Below, piece by piece: positions 1 through 7,650 of a stretch of 64,000 nt of DNA. Both the position numbers and the translations under genes were made by a program. Origin of the DNA: JBOZRQ01 sp050789255 (GTDB lineage: Bacteria > Bacillota > Sulfobacillia > Symbiobacteriales > Symbiobacteriaceae). The stretch lies in NCBI GenBank assembly GCA_050789255.1, contig JBOZRQ010000020.1, positions 1 through 64,000 of the forward strand. The letters are read 5' to 3'. The notes below the pieces were generated by a model. That model had not been told where the DNA came from. It did not search any database and worked only from the letters and a program-made list of their open reading frames with translations. The stretch's first letter is position 1. Each line of letters begins with the position of its first letter.

Positions 1-14
1 AACTCTCCGTAGAA
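1..14 (-). rRNA. 5' end of a 16S rRNA gene (partial)
   Basis: Read on the minus strand, the first bases of the window give CTACGGAGAGTT, the sequence that precedes TGATCCTGGCTC at the start of bacterial 16S rRNA. Upstream is a GGACCTTGAAAACT stretch typical of Bacillota rRNA leaders and spacers. The gene therefore runs out of the window to the left. The exact mature 5' end is estimated by analogy with Bacillus. Confidence 0.75.
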
Positions 15-133
15 AAGTTTGTTCGGCTCTTTGAGTTCGTACGACTCGCTTAGCTCTTCTTGCTCTTGCACTGTCTAGTTTTCAAGGTCCCAGTCGCTCG
101 CCTTACCGCTCGTGGCGGCGGCGAGGTTTACAG

Positions 134-161
134 GTTATCATGTTCTACTGCCCATCGTCAA
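134..161 (-). promoter_or_regulatory. Possible rRNA promoter
   Basis: On the minus strand, TTGACG (156-161) lies 16 bases from GATAAC (134-139), upstream of the rRNA leader and downstream of the fMet tRNA. The boxA-like GGACCTTGAAAACT leader element follows at about 67-85. The -10 match is only fair, so the rRNA may also be read from the tRNA promoter near 875-903. Confidence 0.45.
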
Positions 162-258
162 CCCGCCAAGTTATTCATCTCAGCAGCCGCCGTCCGGCAA
201 CAGAAATTCAGTTTATCAACTTCCCGATCAGCATTCAACACACAGATCGTGGAAGCAC

Positions 259-335
<77 letters not shown>

Positions 336-343
336 ATGAGAAT

Positions 344-420
344 TGGCGCGCCCGGAAGGATTCGAACCTCCGACCACCTGATCCGTAGTCAGGTACTCTA
401 ATCCGCTGAGCTACGGGCGC
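344..420 (-). tRNA. tRNA-Arg (ACG)
   Basis: 77 bases including CCA. The acceptor arms GCGCCCG and CGGGCGC pair fully, the T arm carries GTTCGAATC, and the anticodon loop CTACGGA gives ACG. It lies 8 bases upstream of the fMet gene in the same minus-strand cluster. Confidence 0.95.
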
Positions 421-446
421 ACTTTGATATGTGGTGATGGTGAACA

Positions 447-531
447 TGGTGGGGAGAGGTGGATTCGAACCACCGAAGGCAGTGCCAGCTGATTTACAGT
501 CAGCCCCGTTTGGCCACTTCGGTATCTCCCC
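447..531 (-). tRNA. tRNA-Tyr (GTA)
   Basis: 85 bases with a long variable arm, as expected for bacterial tRNA-Tyr. The acceptor arms GGGGAGA and TCTCCCC pair, the anticodon is GTA, and CCA is encoded. It is part of the minus-strand cluster that leads into the 16S gene. Confidence 0.95.
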
Positions 532-536
532 AAAAA

Positions 537-581
537 TGGTGGCTTAGGCCGGAATCGAACCGGCGATACATGGATTTTCAG
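537..581 (-). pseudogene. 3' half of a tRNA-Phe (GAA) gene
   Basis: The minus strand shows an intact anticodon loop CTGAAAA, 3' anticodon stem TCCAT, variable loop, T arm GCCGG-TTCGATT-CCGGC, acceptor strand CTAAGCC and ACCA. No matching 5' half follows: neither GGCTTAG nor a normal D arm is found in the next 85 bases. About 10 bases seem to intrude in the anticodon loop, because TGGACT lies just beyond. It could be a decayed gene or a leftover from an old integration at this tRNA. Confidence 0.6.
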
Positions 582-667
582 CAGTGAAGAGTCCACAGCT
601 TCTCAGAGCGACAAGGGGTTTTGTAAACCCGAGTATGCCTGGTTAGCTATAATCTAACAGCCAGTTA

Positions 668-741
668 TGGAGCGGGTGATGGGAATCGAACCCACGCTAT
701 CAGCTTGGAAGGCTGAAGTTCTACCATTGAACTACACCCGC
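668..741 (-). tRNA. tRNA-Gly (TCC)
   Basis: 74 bases. The acceptor arms GCGGGTG and CACCCGC pair perfectly, the D arm holds the GG of AATGGTAGAA, the anticodon loop CTTCCAA gives TCC, the T arm is intact and CCA is encoded. A hairpin-forming spacer (about 640-664) separates it from the Phe remnant. Confidence 0.95.
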
Positions 742-766
742 ATGATCGTTACTGATAAGCGACCAT

Positions 767-853
767 TGGTATCCAAGGTCGGAGTCGAACCGGCACGGAG
801 TCTCGTCCACTCGACTTTGAGTCGAGCGCGTTTGCCATGTCGGCGCCCGCCGT
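767..853 (-). pseudogene. tRNA-Leu (CAA)-like, probably defective
   Basis: A class II tRNA shape is visible on the minus strand: D region, anticodon stem-loop CTCGA-CTCAAAG-TCGAG (anticodon CAA), variable arm, T arm with TTCGACT, and a CCA end. The 3' acceptor strand CTTGGAT finds no complementary ATCCAAG in the 5' region, and the T stem has a C-A mismatch. The gene is the first in the cluster, directly after a strong promoter. A functional but unusual tRNA cannot be excluded. Confidence 0.5.
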
Positions 854-874
854 GTCACAGGGTGACGAAGAAAC

Positions 875-903
875 ATATTATCTGTTCTAAGGCCGTTCGT
901 CAA
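875..903 (-). promoter_or_regulatory. tRNA cluster promoter
   Basis: A near-consensus sigma-A promoter on the minus strand: TTGACG (898-903), a 17-base spacer, TAATAT (875-880). It points at the Leu, Gly, Phe, Tyr, Arg and fMet tRNA series and possibly the rRNA operon. Confidence 0.8.
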
Positions 904-1029
904 CACCCATATGTTACCACTCACAAGACGAGGCTCTCTTGGGTCGTCTCCATTCCTTGGCCCAGCTTTCGTTCAGCGACAGGTGCCACTAGATTACCTA
1001 GCTTGACTTGGAGCCGTGAAAGCGTCGCA

Positions 1030-1061
1030 AAAGCCCGAGAACACGCATGTTCCCGGGCTTT
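1030..1061 (-). terminator. Terminator after prkA
   Basis: A 14-base-pair stem with one mismatch (AAAGCCCGAGAACA with TGTTCCCGGGCTTT) and a 4-base loop, followed on the minus strand by a short T run. It lies just past the prkA stop codon and ends that host transcript before the tRNA promoter. Confidence 0.85.
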
Positions 1062-1066
1062 CGACA

Positions 1067-2104
1067 TTAGCGGCTCAGCAACGTCCCCACGTAGCGCAGG
1101 AGCTCGTTGGCGCAGCACTCGCAGTAACCGTGATCGTCGACCAGCTTCTGGACCACCTCGTTGATCCGCTTCTGCTGCTCGGGATCGGGCGTACGGGTCG
1201 AGGTCGTGATCTTCACCACGTTCTTGAGGTCGGCGAAGAGCTTCTTCTCGATCGCTTCCTTCAGCCGCTCATGCGAGGTGTAGTCGAACTTCTGTCCCTT
1301 GCGGGCGAGGCTGGAGATGCGGATCATGATCTCCTCGCGGAAGGCCCGCTTGGCGTTCTCGGTTACCCCTATCTGCTCCTCAATGGAGCGCATCAGCTTC
1401 TCGTCCGGATCGACCTCTTCTTCTGTGATGGGATCCACCAGCTTCTGCTTGTTCACAAAGGCTTCGACGTTGTCGAGGTAGTTGTTGAAGACCGTGCGGG
1501 CGGTGTCCTCGAAGGAGTAGATGAAGGCTCGCTGGACCTCGCTCTTGGCCAGCTCGTCAAACTCCTTGCGCGCCTCGTAGATGAAGTTGAGGTACTGCTC
1601 CCTCTCCTCCTTGGAGATGCCGGTGTGCTGCTCAAAGCCGTCCTTGAGCGCCCGCAGGGCATCCAGCGGGTTGATGCACGTGACCGCGTCCTTGACCAGG
1701 GCGCTGGAGAGCCGGTTGATGATGTACCGGGGCGAGATGCCCATCATGCCCTCGCGGGTGGTCTCCTCCTGGAGCTCCTTGATGTCCTTGGAGGTGAAGC
1801 CCTCCACGCTCTCACCGTCGTAGAGCTTGAGCTTCTTCATAAGGCTCATGCCGGCCTTTTTGGAGGCTTCGAGGCGGGTCAGGATGGCGAAGATCGAGGA
1901 GACCCGGAGGGTGTGCGGGGCGATGTGCACGCCCTTGAGGCCGGAGTCGCCGAGGAGCTTCTGGTAGATGCGGACCTCGTCCGAGACCCGCAGGTTGTAG
2001 GGCACCTTCACCAGGATCATGCGGTCTTTGAGCGCCTCGTTCTTCTTGTTGGCAACGAAGGCGTTGAACTCGTTCTCGTTGGTATGCGATATCAAAACAA
2101 TCAC
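1067..2104 (-). pseudogene. prkA: PrkA serine protein kinase, C-terminal part, cut by the prophage
   Basis: The ~340 residues match the C-terminal half of PrkA, a kinase of spore-forming bacteria whose full length is about 630 residues. Recognisable family blocks include SHTNENEF near the start, NEALKDRM, VHIAPHTLR, MRSIEEQIGV, KKLFADLKNVVK, and the end CANELLRYVGTLLSR. All of the N-terminal AAA-like region and the promoter are missing: similarity stops just before ISHTNE. A GTG at 2104 could start translation but has no clear ribosome-binding site, so this is read as the downstream part of an interrupted gene. The missing half is not in this window and would be expected at the far end of the prophage. 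Whether the gene can be restored by excision is not visible here. Confidence 0.88.
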
Positions 2105-2120
2105 CTGTTGACACAGGCAT
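2090..2120. other. Probable prophage attachment junction in prkA
   Basis: The prkA reading frame loses family similarity between about 2090 and 2104. Centred directly beside it is CCTGT-TGAC-ACAGG (2104-2117), a 5-base inverted repeat around a 4-base centre, the kind of imperfect symmetry found in serine-recombinase att sites. AT-rich DNA (2118-2160) follows, unlike the GC-rich prkA. The partner site lies outside the window, so the core cannot be fixed. Confidence 0.55.
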
Positions 2121-2255
2121 TCCAGTAGGTGTATTGTTCAAGTCAGACAACTTCAGCTTTGAGCACTGATGCCCTTTGCGGCGCTTAATGTCTCCACCGA
2201 CCACAGGTCGGGATCTAGGAGGCTTAAGCGTCGTTTGCTGTTCCATAGCGACTCT

Positions 2256-2306
2256 AAAGCCCCCTTCCGACCTGGTGGTATAAACCAGGTGTGCGAAGGG
2301 GGTTTT
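2256..2306 (+). terminator. Two-part hairpin terminator at the prophage edge
   Basis: AAAGCCCCCTTC (2256-2267) pairs with GAAGGGGGTTTT (2295-2306), and an inner hairpin ACCTGG/CCAGGT forms between them. The 3' side runs into TTTTCTT on the plus strand. It sits between the att region and the first phage gene and may insulate the two. Confidence 0.7.
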
Positions 2307-2309
2307 CTT

Positions 2310-2933
2310 GTGTACAAACCAAGGCCTAAGGTCCAGCCAAAACCCCACGAACACTGCCCTCCCGACCACAGTTACTGTGTCATCTTGGCAAAAGGCGGTG
2401 TGCCGATTTGGGTCGATAGGGTCGACTACGAACGTTTCTACCTCCTCAAGTGGCACCTGAACCACAAGGGTTACGCGGTCCACACTCATCCCCCTGGGTC
2501 CCAACCAAGAATCATTCGGATGCACCGTGTCATCGCCGACACGGGAAACGGAGTCCTAACAGACCACATCAACGGTGTTCGAACCGACAATCGCAGGTGC
2601 AACCTACGCCACGTGTCTCACCTCGAGAACTGCTACAACCGGGCCATGAAGACGAAAAACCGTAGCGGTTACAAAGGTGTCTCCCCGATCCCCAAGACCA
2701 GCAAGTGGGGAAGCCAGATTCAGGCGGATGGCAAGACCCACAGACTCGGATCGTTCGACACGCCCGAAGATGCTGCTCATGCATACAACGAAGCAGCCAA
2801 GAGACTGCACGGGCGGTTCGCCAGGCTGAACCAGCTCCCCGAAAACTACACGCCGCTTCATATGGGTTTCACTGGAGACCTTACAGCGAACAAAGCCCTC
2901 GGACCCGCAGGTCGGCAGCCCGCATTGGCTTGA
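2310..2933 (+). CDS. HNH endonuclease with AP2 DNA-binding domain
   Basis: 207 residues if started at GTG 2310; an ATG at 2169 is in frame, but the stretch between contains the terminator hairpin, so the later start is preferred. The N-terminal part carries a basic, proline-rich lead. The central region has the HNH pattern of phage homing-type nucleases (IRMHRVIADTGNG, TDHINGVRTDNRRCNLR, then asparagines). The last third (SGYKGVSPIPKTSKWGSQIQ, LGSFDTPEDAAHAYNEAA) is a clear AP2 domain. Such proteins cut and bind DNA and often move as selfish genes between phages. It is the first gene inside the prophage boundary; no intron is evident. Confidence 0.88.
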   Translation: MYKPRPKVQPKPHEHCPPDHSYCVILAKGGVPIWVDRVDYERFYLLKWHLNHKGYAVHTHPPGSQPRIIRMHRVIADTGNGVLTDHINGVRTDNRRCNLRHVSHLENCYNRAMKTKNRSGYKGVSPIPKTSKWGSQIQADGKTHRLGSFDTPEDAAHAYNEAAKRLHGRFARLNQLPENYTPLHMGFTGDLTANKALGPAGRQPALA

Positions 2934-2957
2934 GTTCCGTAACAGACAGGGGGTTAG

Positions 2958-3779
2958 GTGCCGATGGAGGCAGTTAAACTGATCCGTTACGACGAGGTAC
3001 CCTTCCACGACGATGTGATTCCCTCGGCTCTCGTCGAGAAGCACGGTCGGCAAGTCGTGGTGGTCCACCCCAAGAGCACCTGCGAACGCCTGGGGGTCGA
3101 CTGGTCGAGTCAGCACCGCAACATCAAGGATCACCCGGTTTGGTCGAAAGGTATGGTCCTGATGACCATGCCTTCGCTAGGTGGCGGCCAGGCGACTACC
3201 ATGCTGGAGCTCCGGTATTGGTTGCTTTGGCTGGCGAACATCGATCCCCGGCGGGTGCACGCGTCCTGCGCTCAACTCATCGTCACCTACCAGGAGGAGG
3301 CTGCCGAGGTATTGGAGGCCCATTTCCTCAGGACCGTTCAGATGATGCCGCAGCCAGCGGTCACCCAGGTGGAGGCCCTCCTCCAGGCAGTGCAGATCAT
3401 GGCTGAACAGGACAGGAAGCTCCGAGCCATCGAGGCCGCCCAGGAGGAACAGCAGGCGAAGCTCACCGTCCTGGACCACCGGGTCAACAACCTGGACCTG
3501 ACCAACATCGAGGGCACGCCCCGACAGCGGCTAGTCGCCATGATCAAGCGCTATGCCCACCAGAACGGCATCACCTACCAAGCCGCCTGGCGCGACTTCG
3601 ACAACCGCTTCAACACGGCCTACCATACCAACCTCACGGCACGGCGCAACAACTACACCCAACACCTCAACCTTCGCAAGGTCGTTGACCGACCGGAGTA
3701 CCTGGAGGCCCGAGGCCAGATCGAAGACGCCATCCGTGTGGCGGACAAGATGCTCAACGAGTTGAGGAAGGCCGAATGA
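2958..3779 (+). CDS. Phage antirepressor, P22_AR_N domain
   Basis: 273 residues from a GTG start preceded by AGGGGGT. Residues ~4-125 fit the P22 antirepressor N-terminal domain: ALVEKHGRQVVVVHPKSTCE, LGVDWSSQHRNIK, a tryptophan-rich middle and MTMPSLGGGQATTMLELRYW. A coiled-coil-like linker (~135-170) and a C-terminal basic region follow. Family members inactivate or compete with the lysogeny repressor, so this early gene probably favours induction. It overlaps the next small gene by 4 bases (ATGA), showing translational coupling. Confidence 0.85.
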   Translation: MPMEAVKLIRYDEVPFHDDVIPSALVEKHGRQVVVVHPKSTCERLGVDWSSQHRNIKDHPVWSKGMVLMTMPSLGGGQATTMLELRYWLLWLANIDPRRVHASCAQLIVTYQEEAAEVLEAHFLRTVQMMPQPAVTQVEALLQAVQIMAEQDRKLRAIEAAQEEQQAKLTVLDHRVNNLDLTNIEGTPRQRLVAMIKRYAHQNGITYQAAWRDFDNRFNTAYHTNLTARRNNYTQHLNLRKVVDRPEYLEARGQIEDAIRVADKMLNELRKAE

Positions 3780-4012
3780 GCCCCATCCCCCTCACCATAG
3801 ACGCCGTCCTCTCCATGGCCGTCGACCAGCTCCGTAGCCGACGAGGACTAGACCCTGAGGAGTTCCTCCGGAGACACCCGGATCACGCCGGGGATCTGGC
3901 CCGCCTCCTCCCCGTCCTCGTGAGTCTGGGAGTTGGTCGAATCAGCGAAGCCATGGACCGTGACGACCTGCTAGGTACCTTGGAGTTTCACTATCGACTA
4001 TCAGCAGCATGA
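3776..4012 (+). CDS. Small protein of unknown function
   Basis: 78 residues starting at ATG inside the stop of the antirepressor gene (ATGA overlap), so the pair is translated together. It contains LDPEEFLRRHPDHAGDLARLLPVL, a leucine-rich helical segment, and no cysteines or membrane segment. No family recognised. The facing P63C gene ends 11 bases downstream. Confidence 0.65.
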   Translation: MSPIPLTIDAVLSMAVDQLRSRRGLDPEEFLRRHPDHAGDLARLLPVLVSLGVGRISEAMDRDDLLGTLEFHYRLSAA

Positions 4013-4023
4013 TCCGTGGGCGC

Positions 4024-4929
4024 CTAACCGTCCATCAGGTCATCGTCATCGACCGGGAAGTACTGCTGGCTATTCTGGACAGGGAAAGCCTTCGTGAAGT
4101 GGCTCATGAACCCCGTCCAGGAGTCAGAGATGCGCATCAAGGTAATCACAGCTACAAGCTGTCTGGCCAGGTGTGGGTTTCCAACGTCTTCGGTGAGGAA
4201 CTGGTGGTGCTTGTGCCGACGCCGGCCCGGCTTAACGGTCGGGTTCAGCCTCTGAAGTTCATCCAGAACCCCTTGCGGCAGTCGCTCATAGACAAGGAAG
4301 TTCGTCAGGGTGCCAACGAACCCCGGGCGCTTCTCGGTGGGGGGACTGGTAGGCCACTTCCGCAGCCTGAAGATGTGGTGATAGAACTCGTCCGGAAAAC
4401 GCTTGGCCCATGGAAGAAGTTCTGGCTGTATGTACTTCTCCAGGATGCGGTGCAGGGCGTTGCGGTCTCGGACCTCTTGGTACCCCGTCGCCTCGTCAAC
4501 AAGTGCGATGATACCGACTCGGGCGAACGCCCGCATTAGGAGTTCCGCCCGGTCCGCCAAGTGCATCTGCTGTCTCTGAATCAGACCGTGCTTCCGTGCC
4601 ACAAAGATGGCGTCGCAGATATCGGCCAGGATAGTTGCCTCGTATCCATAGGCCGGCTTACCTCCGTTGGGTGGACGGAACAAGATTGGTGAGGTGATGC
4701 GCACGGTCAAATCCTTGTGCTGTGCGCCTTCGGAGCTGATTTGCTCCATCAAAAAGCCCAATCGATGCGCACGCTCTCCCCGACCCCTGCCGGTGGACAT
4801 GCCAATGCTTCGCTGGATACCGCGCTGCGAAATGATGCGAGTTCCATTCTCGAGCACGTAACACGGAATCTCGATGTCGCCCACCGTCATGTTTCCGCCA
4901 TGAGTTGCCTTCTGAAGTTCTTCGGCCAT
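4024..4929 (-). CDS. P63C domain protein
   Basis: 301 residues. Start ATG 4929 is chosen because AGGGGGC lies 7 bases upstream and the protein then begins MAEELQKATHGG. The middle and C-terminal part holds the block LLPWAKRFPDEFYHHIFRLR followed by KRPGFVGTLTNFLVYERLP, characteristic of the P63C domain found in phage and mobile-element proteins of unknown biochemical role. It is the only minus-strand gene in the first 19 kb of the prophage and so has its own transcript, which is common for genes expressed during lysogeny. Promoter not clearly visible. Confidence 0.8.
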   Translation of the reverse strand: MAEELQKATHGGNMTVGDIEIPCYVLENGTRIISQRGIQRSIGMSTGRGRGERAHRLGFLMEQISSEGAQHKDLTVRITSPILFRPPNGGKPAYGYEATILADICDAIFVARKHGLIQRQQMHLADRAELLMRAFARVGIIALVDEATGYQEVRDRNALHRILEKYIQPELLPWAKRFPDEFYHHIFRLRKWPTSPPTEKRPGFVGTLTNFLVYERLPQGVLDELQRLNPTVKPGRRRHKHHQFLTEDVGNPHLARQLVAVITLMRISDSWTGFMSHFTKAFPVQNSQQYFPVDDDDLMDG

Positions 4930-5032
4930 CGCAAAGCCCCCTAGATCATCGTTTAGGCATTGACGATTTCGGCAAGTGCGACTCTTCCCCTTCGTGTTTC
5001 GAAAAGTTCCGACTACAAGGAGGTCTTGAACC

Positions 5033-5599
5033 ATGAAATTACCGCCAATCGCAGAGAAGCTGGCCCCGGCCCAGGCAATCCTTGACGTGATCAACCGGAA
5101 CATCCGCATCACCGAATGGTCCTGCTACCCGGACGAGATCGAGTGTGAGGCCACATTCATCGGGGAGGAGACGCCAGAGGATCTGACCCTGTCCGGGCTG
5201 GTTACCGACGCTTGGGCGGAAGCCTCGCGGCTGCTTCCCGACGAGTACGCCGTCGTCGTGGCGGATGAGAAGTTCAGCATCGTCCGCCTGACCCCTGAGC
5301 AAATGGCCGAGCTGCAGGAGGCCACTGAGGACGAGCCTGCCGAGGAAGGTGTCAAAATCCCTTTCTGCTATCGACTGGAACCCGAGGCCATGGCGCACTT
5401 CGATGACGCCGGCCAGCCCGTCCCGTTCTACGGTCACATGATGATGTGGTTCCTCTCGGATCCGACACCCACCCGCCTGGACGAGGTGCGGAGCAGCTTC
5501 CTGGAGATGGTGGCCAAGCAGTGCGCCTGCGGCACCGAGCACGTCACCCACATCAGCGTTGAGGAGTACCTGGCAGCTGGTAATAGCCTGGAGGACTGA
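5033..5599 (+). CDS. Conserved-looking acidic phage protein, unknown function
   Basis: 188 residues with a strong AAGGAGGTC ribosome-binding site. The protein is acidic, with a TPEDLTLSGLVTDAWAEA helix, an EEDEPAEEG linker near the middle and a C-terminal CACGTEHV. No family recognised. It starts a plus-strand run (this gene, MmcB-like, AAA ATPase and further genes) with spacings of 3-8 bases, so it is probably the first cistron of an early operon whose promoter lies in 4930-5032. Confidence 0.75.
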   Translation: MKLPPIAEKLAPAQAILDVINRNIRITEWSCYPDEIECEATFIGEETPEDLTLSGLVTDAWAEASRLLPDEYAVVVADEKFSIVRLTPEQMAELQEATEDEPAEEGVKIPFCYRLEPEAMAHFDDAGQPVPFYGHMMMWFLSDPTPTRLDEVRSSFLEMVAKQCACGTEHVTHISVEEYLAAGNSLED

Positions 5600-5602
5600 G
5601 CG

Positions 5603-6451
5603 ATGGGCGACATTCAGGCCCAGATCTTCGACAACAAGCCCGACATCGGGCACTGGCAGCTTGTCCAGAGCCTTTATACCCATCTCTCCGGCCAGGACGT
5701 GGTGGCCGTGCCGGAGCCCGCCTTGAGTAGTCGCTATCTTAACGACGGTGTTGTCCCCATCCCAGACGTGCTCACTATCAAACCCAGCTATACCCGCCCA
5801 GTGGTGACCATCTACGAGGTGAAAGTCAGCCGATCCGACTTTCAGAGCGACACCCGCAACATGAAGTGGAAGCGCTACTGGGAACTGTGCAACCGCCTCT
5901 ACTTCGCCTGCCCAGCCGGTATGCTCAAGCCCTTCGAGATTCCCGACGGCGCCGGCCTCATCGTCCTGACGAAGAACGGCAGTTGGTCGGTCACCAAGGG
6001 AGCTGCCACGCACGACGGTGGCCTGGGGGAAGAGGAACTCCTGTCGTTACTCTTCGCTAAGCATCGGAATCGGTTCACCGTCAGGAGCAAGGTTGAAAGG
6101 CAGCGCGCCTTTGAAAACGGTCAGTTCGACGACTTTGCGTTCTCCGAAGCCGTCAAGGCGGCCATCCAGCGAGGATACGATTTTCCGAAGGAGGACGAAG
6201 AGCGCCGAAAGCAGTTTATCAAAGTCCTCGGCCTATCGGAGGACGCAAAGCACTCCTGGTACGACATATATGCCGCCGTTAAGGACATGAAGACAACAGC
6301 CGCCATTACCCCTCAGCAACTGAAGGCATTCGAGGTCATCGACGGGATCGGCACATTCCTGCGGACAGGACTGGCCTACAGGCTAAGCGATGAAATGAAG
6401 CAGGTCCTTGGTGTCCCAGTTGAAGAGCCTGAGGAGAAGAAAGGCCGGTGA
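5603..6451 (+). CDS. MmcB-like PD-(D/E)XK nuclease
   Basis: 282 residues. Residues 51-105 show the MmcB-type core: VPIPDVLTIKP with D55, then YEVKVSRSDFQSD with E72 and K74, then a helix and CNRLYFACPAGML. This is the PD-(D/E)XK nuclease arrangement of the MmcB DNA-repair family, which acts on DNA damage in bacteria. The C-terminal 130 residues are helical, charged and unassigned. The gene lies 3 bases after the preceding stop and just ahead of an AAA ATPase, so a repair or recombination role as a unit is plausible but inferred. Confidence 0.72.
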   Translation: MGDIQAQIFDNKPDIGHWQLVQSLYTHLSGQDVVAVPEPALSSRYLNDGVVPIPDVLTIKPSYTRPVVTIYEVKVSRSDFQSDTRNMKWKRYWELCNRLYFACPAGMLKPFEIPDGAGLIVLTKNGSWSVTKGAATHDGGLGEEELLSLLFAKHRNRFTVRSKVERQRAFENGQFDDFAFSEAVKAAIQRGYDFPKEDEERRKQFIKVLGLSEDAKHSWYDIYAAVKDMKTTAAITPQQLKAFEVIDGIGTFLRTGLAYRLSDEMKQVLGVPVEEPEEKKGR

Positions 6452-6459
6452 CAGAGTAG

Positions 6460-7464
6460 ATGCGTCCAAAGACCCCAACCCACTTGGCCCACCTGATCAG
6501 GTTGGTCGATTGCTTCATGGACCGCAAGTACAACGACGTGGAGACGAACACGCGGGCGCTAATCGAGGCCCTCCGTAAGGACGGAGAGGAGCAGATTGCC
6601 GCCAGGTTTGAACGAGTCCTCGGGCGCCGCCCAGTGATGAAGTTCGAGAGGCTGCCAACCGACCGTGATAGCGGAAGCAACCTTGTAGAGCATGAAGGCC
6701 CGTCCTCGCTCCTGGGCGATGTGTTCCTGAACGAGGACACAGAAGTCGAGGTGCAGCGTTTCCTCCGGTACTGGCGGAAGTCGGACCAAATCATCCGGGC
6801 CGGTCTCACCCCTCCTGCCACCGTTCTCGTCTGGGGTCCGCCCGGGGTAGGAAAGACCATGCTGGCCCGGCACCTGGCGGTGGAGACCGGTCTCCCCCTC
6901 CTCACCTGCAAGCTTGGTTCGACAATCAGTAGCTACATGGGTTCCACAGGTAAGAACATCCAGGCCATATTTGAAACCTCGGGCCAGGCGCCGTGCGTGC
7001 TCTTCTTGGACGAGTTTGATGCCCTCGCCAAGGAGCGGGGCGACAAGTCCGACATCGGCGAGTCCTACCGGATTGTGATTAACCTCCTGCAGAACATCGA
7101 CCGGATGCCAGTTGGGTCCGTATTGGTGGCCGCCACCAACCACGAGAAGCTACTCGACCGGGCGGTGTGGCGCCGCTTCGCCTTCCGGATCCCGATGCGC
7201 CTCCCCGATGTGAGCGCCCGCCGGCAAATGCTCGAGTCCTGGCTCAACGGCTGGGGCCTGGCTCCACTGGAGATGGAGAGCTTGGTCCTCACTACAGAAG
7301 GCATGACGGGTGCACAGATCAGGGAAGCGGTGAGCAAGGCCCTCCTGGAGTGTGTAGTCAACGACCGTCCTGCTGTGCCCCTCTCCGAGGTCGAAGTGGA
7401 ACTGCGGGCGGTTCGCACCAGCTATGAGGCGGCACCTATGGCCGTGCAAGGGACGGTGGAGTAG
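6460..7464 (+). CDS. AAA+ ATPase
   Basis: 334 residues. Walker A GPPGVGKT (126-133), pore-like SSYMGSTGKN (~158-166), Walker B LFLDEFDAL (181-189), sensor-1 VAATN (223-227) and arginine-finger-like RAVWRRF (234-240) are all present, then a C-terminal helical lid with EGMTGAQIREAVSKAL. This is the classic AAA (FtsH/CDC48-like) module without protease or membrane parts. The N-terminal ~90 residues are helical and probably bind the substrate or partner. Possible jobs include remodelling of DNA-protein or repressor complexes; nothing in the sequence decides between them. Confidence 0.85.
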   Translation: MRPKTPTHLAHLIRLVDCFMDRKYNDVETNTRALIEALRKDGEEQIAARFERVLGRRPVMKFERLPTDRDSGSNLVEHEGPSSLLGDVFLNEDTEVEVQRFLRYWRKSDQIIRAGLTPPATVLVWGPPGVGKTMLARHLAVETGLPLLTCKLGSTISSYMGSTGKNIQAIFETSGQAPCVLFLDEFDALAKERGDKSDIGESYRIVINLLQNIDRMPVGSVLVAATNHEKLLDRAVWRRFAFRIPMRLPDVSARRQMLESWLNGWGLAPLEMESLVLTTEGMTGAQIREAVSKALLECVVNDRPAVPLSEVEVELRAVRTSYEAAPMAVQGTVE

Positions 7465-7650
7465 ATGCCTCCTGTAACCCGTCTCCCCCTCCCCGAGGAT
7501 GACCCTGTTCTCCGTTGGGTGAAGCGCTTGAACGATCTCGGGCACCAGTTGGACGAGAACGCGAAGTCGTTGCACCCGGCGGCCTGGCCCGAGGCCCTTG
7601 GCCCCGACCGAGCCCGATGGCAAGCCCTGGCGAAGGAGGGACCACGGTAA
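7465..7650 (+). CDS. Small protein of unknown function
   Basis: 61 residues, starting immediately after the ATPase stop (TAGATG) and ending inside the start of the next gene (TAATG). It is helical with VLRWVKRLNDLGHQLDENAKSL and no recognised family. Tight coupling on both sides supports it as a real member of the early operon. Confidence 0.6.
   Translation: MPPVTRLPLPEDDPVLRWVKRLNDLGHQLDENAKSLHPAAWPEALGPDRARWQALAKEGPR

Noticed and set aside
537..741. tRNA-Phe with an intron
   Set aside because: Removing about 10 bases restores an anticodon stem-loop, but the rest of the 5' half (acceptor and D arm) is absent.
1016..2128. Long plus-strand open frame opposite prkA
   Set aside because: It is the antisense shadow of the PrkA coding strand, lacks a ribosome-binding site and has the biased composition of a shadow frame. 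PrkA identity is certain.
2105..2310. Group I intron or homing element splitting prkA, because an HNH-AP2 gene follows
   Set aside because: No second prkA exon and no intron core are seen in the next kilobases; tens of kilobases of phage genes follow instead.
1812..2525. Long minus-strand frame reaching from phage DNA into prkA, as a possible fusion
   Set aside because: Within prkA it is out of frame with the PrkA reading, and in the phage part it is antisense to the HNH-AP2 gene.
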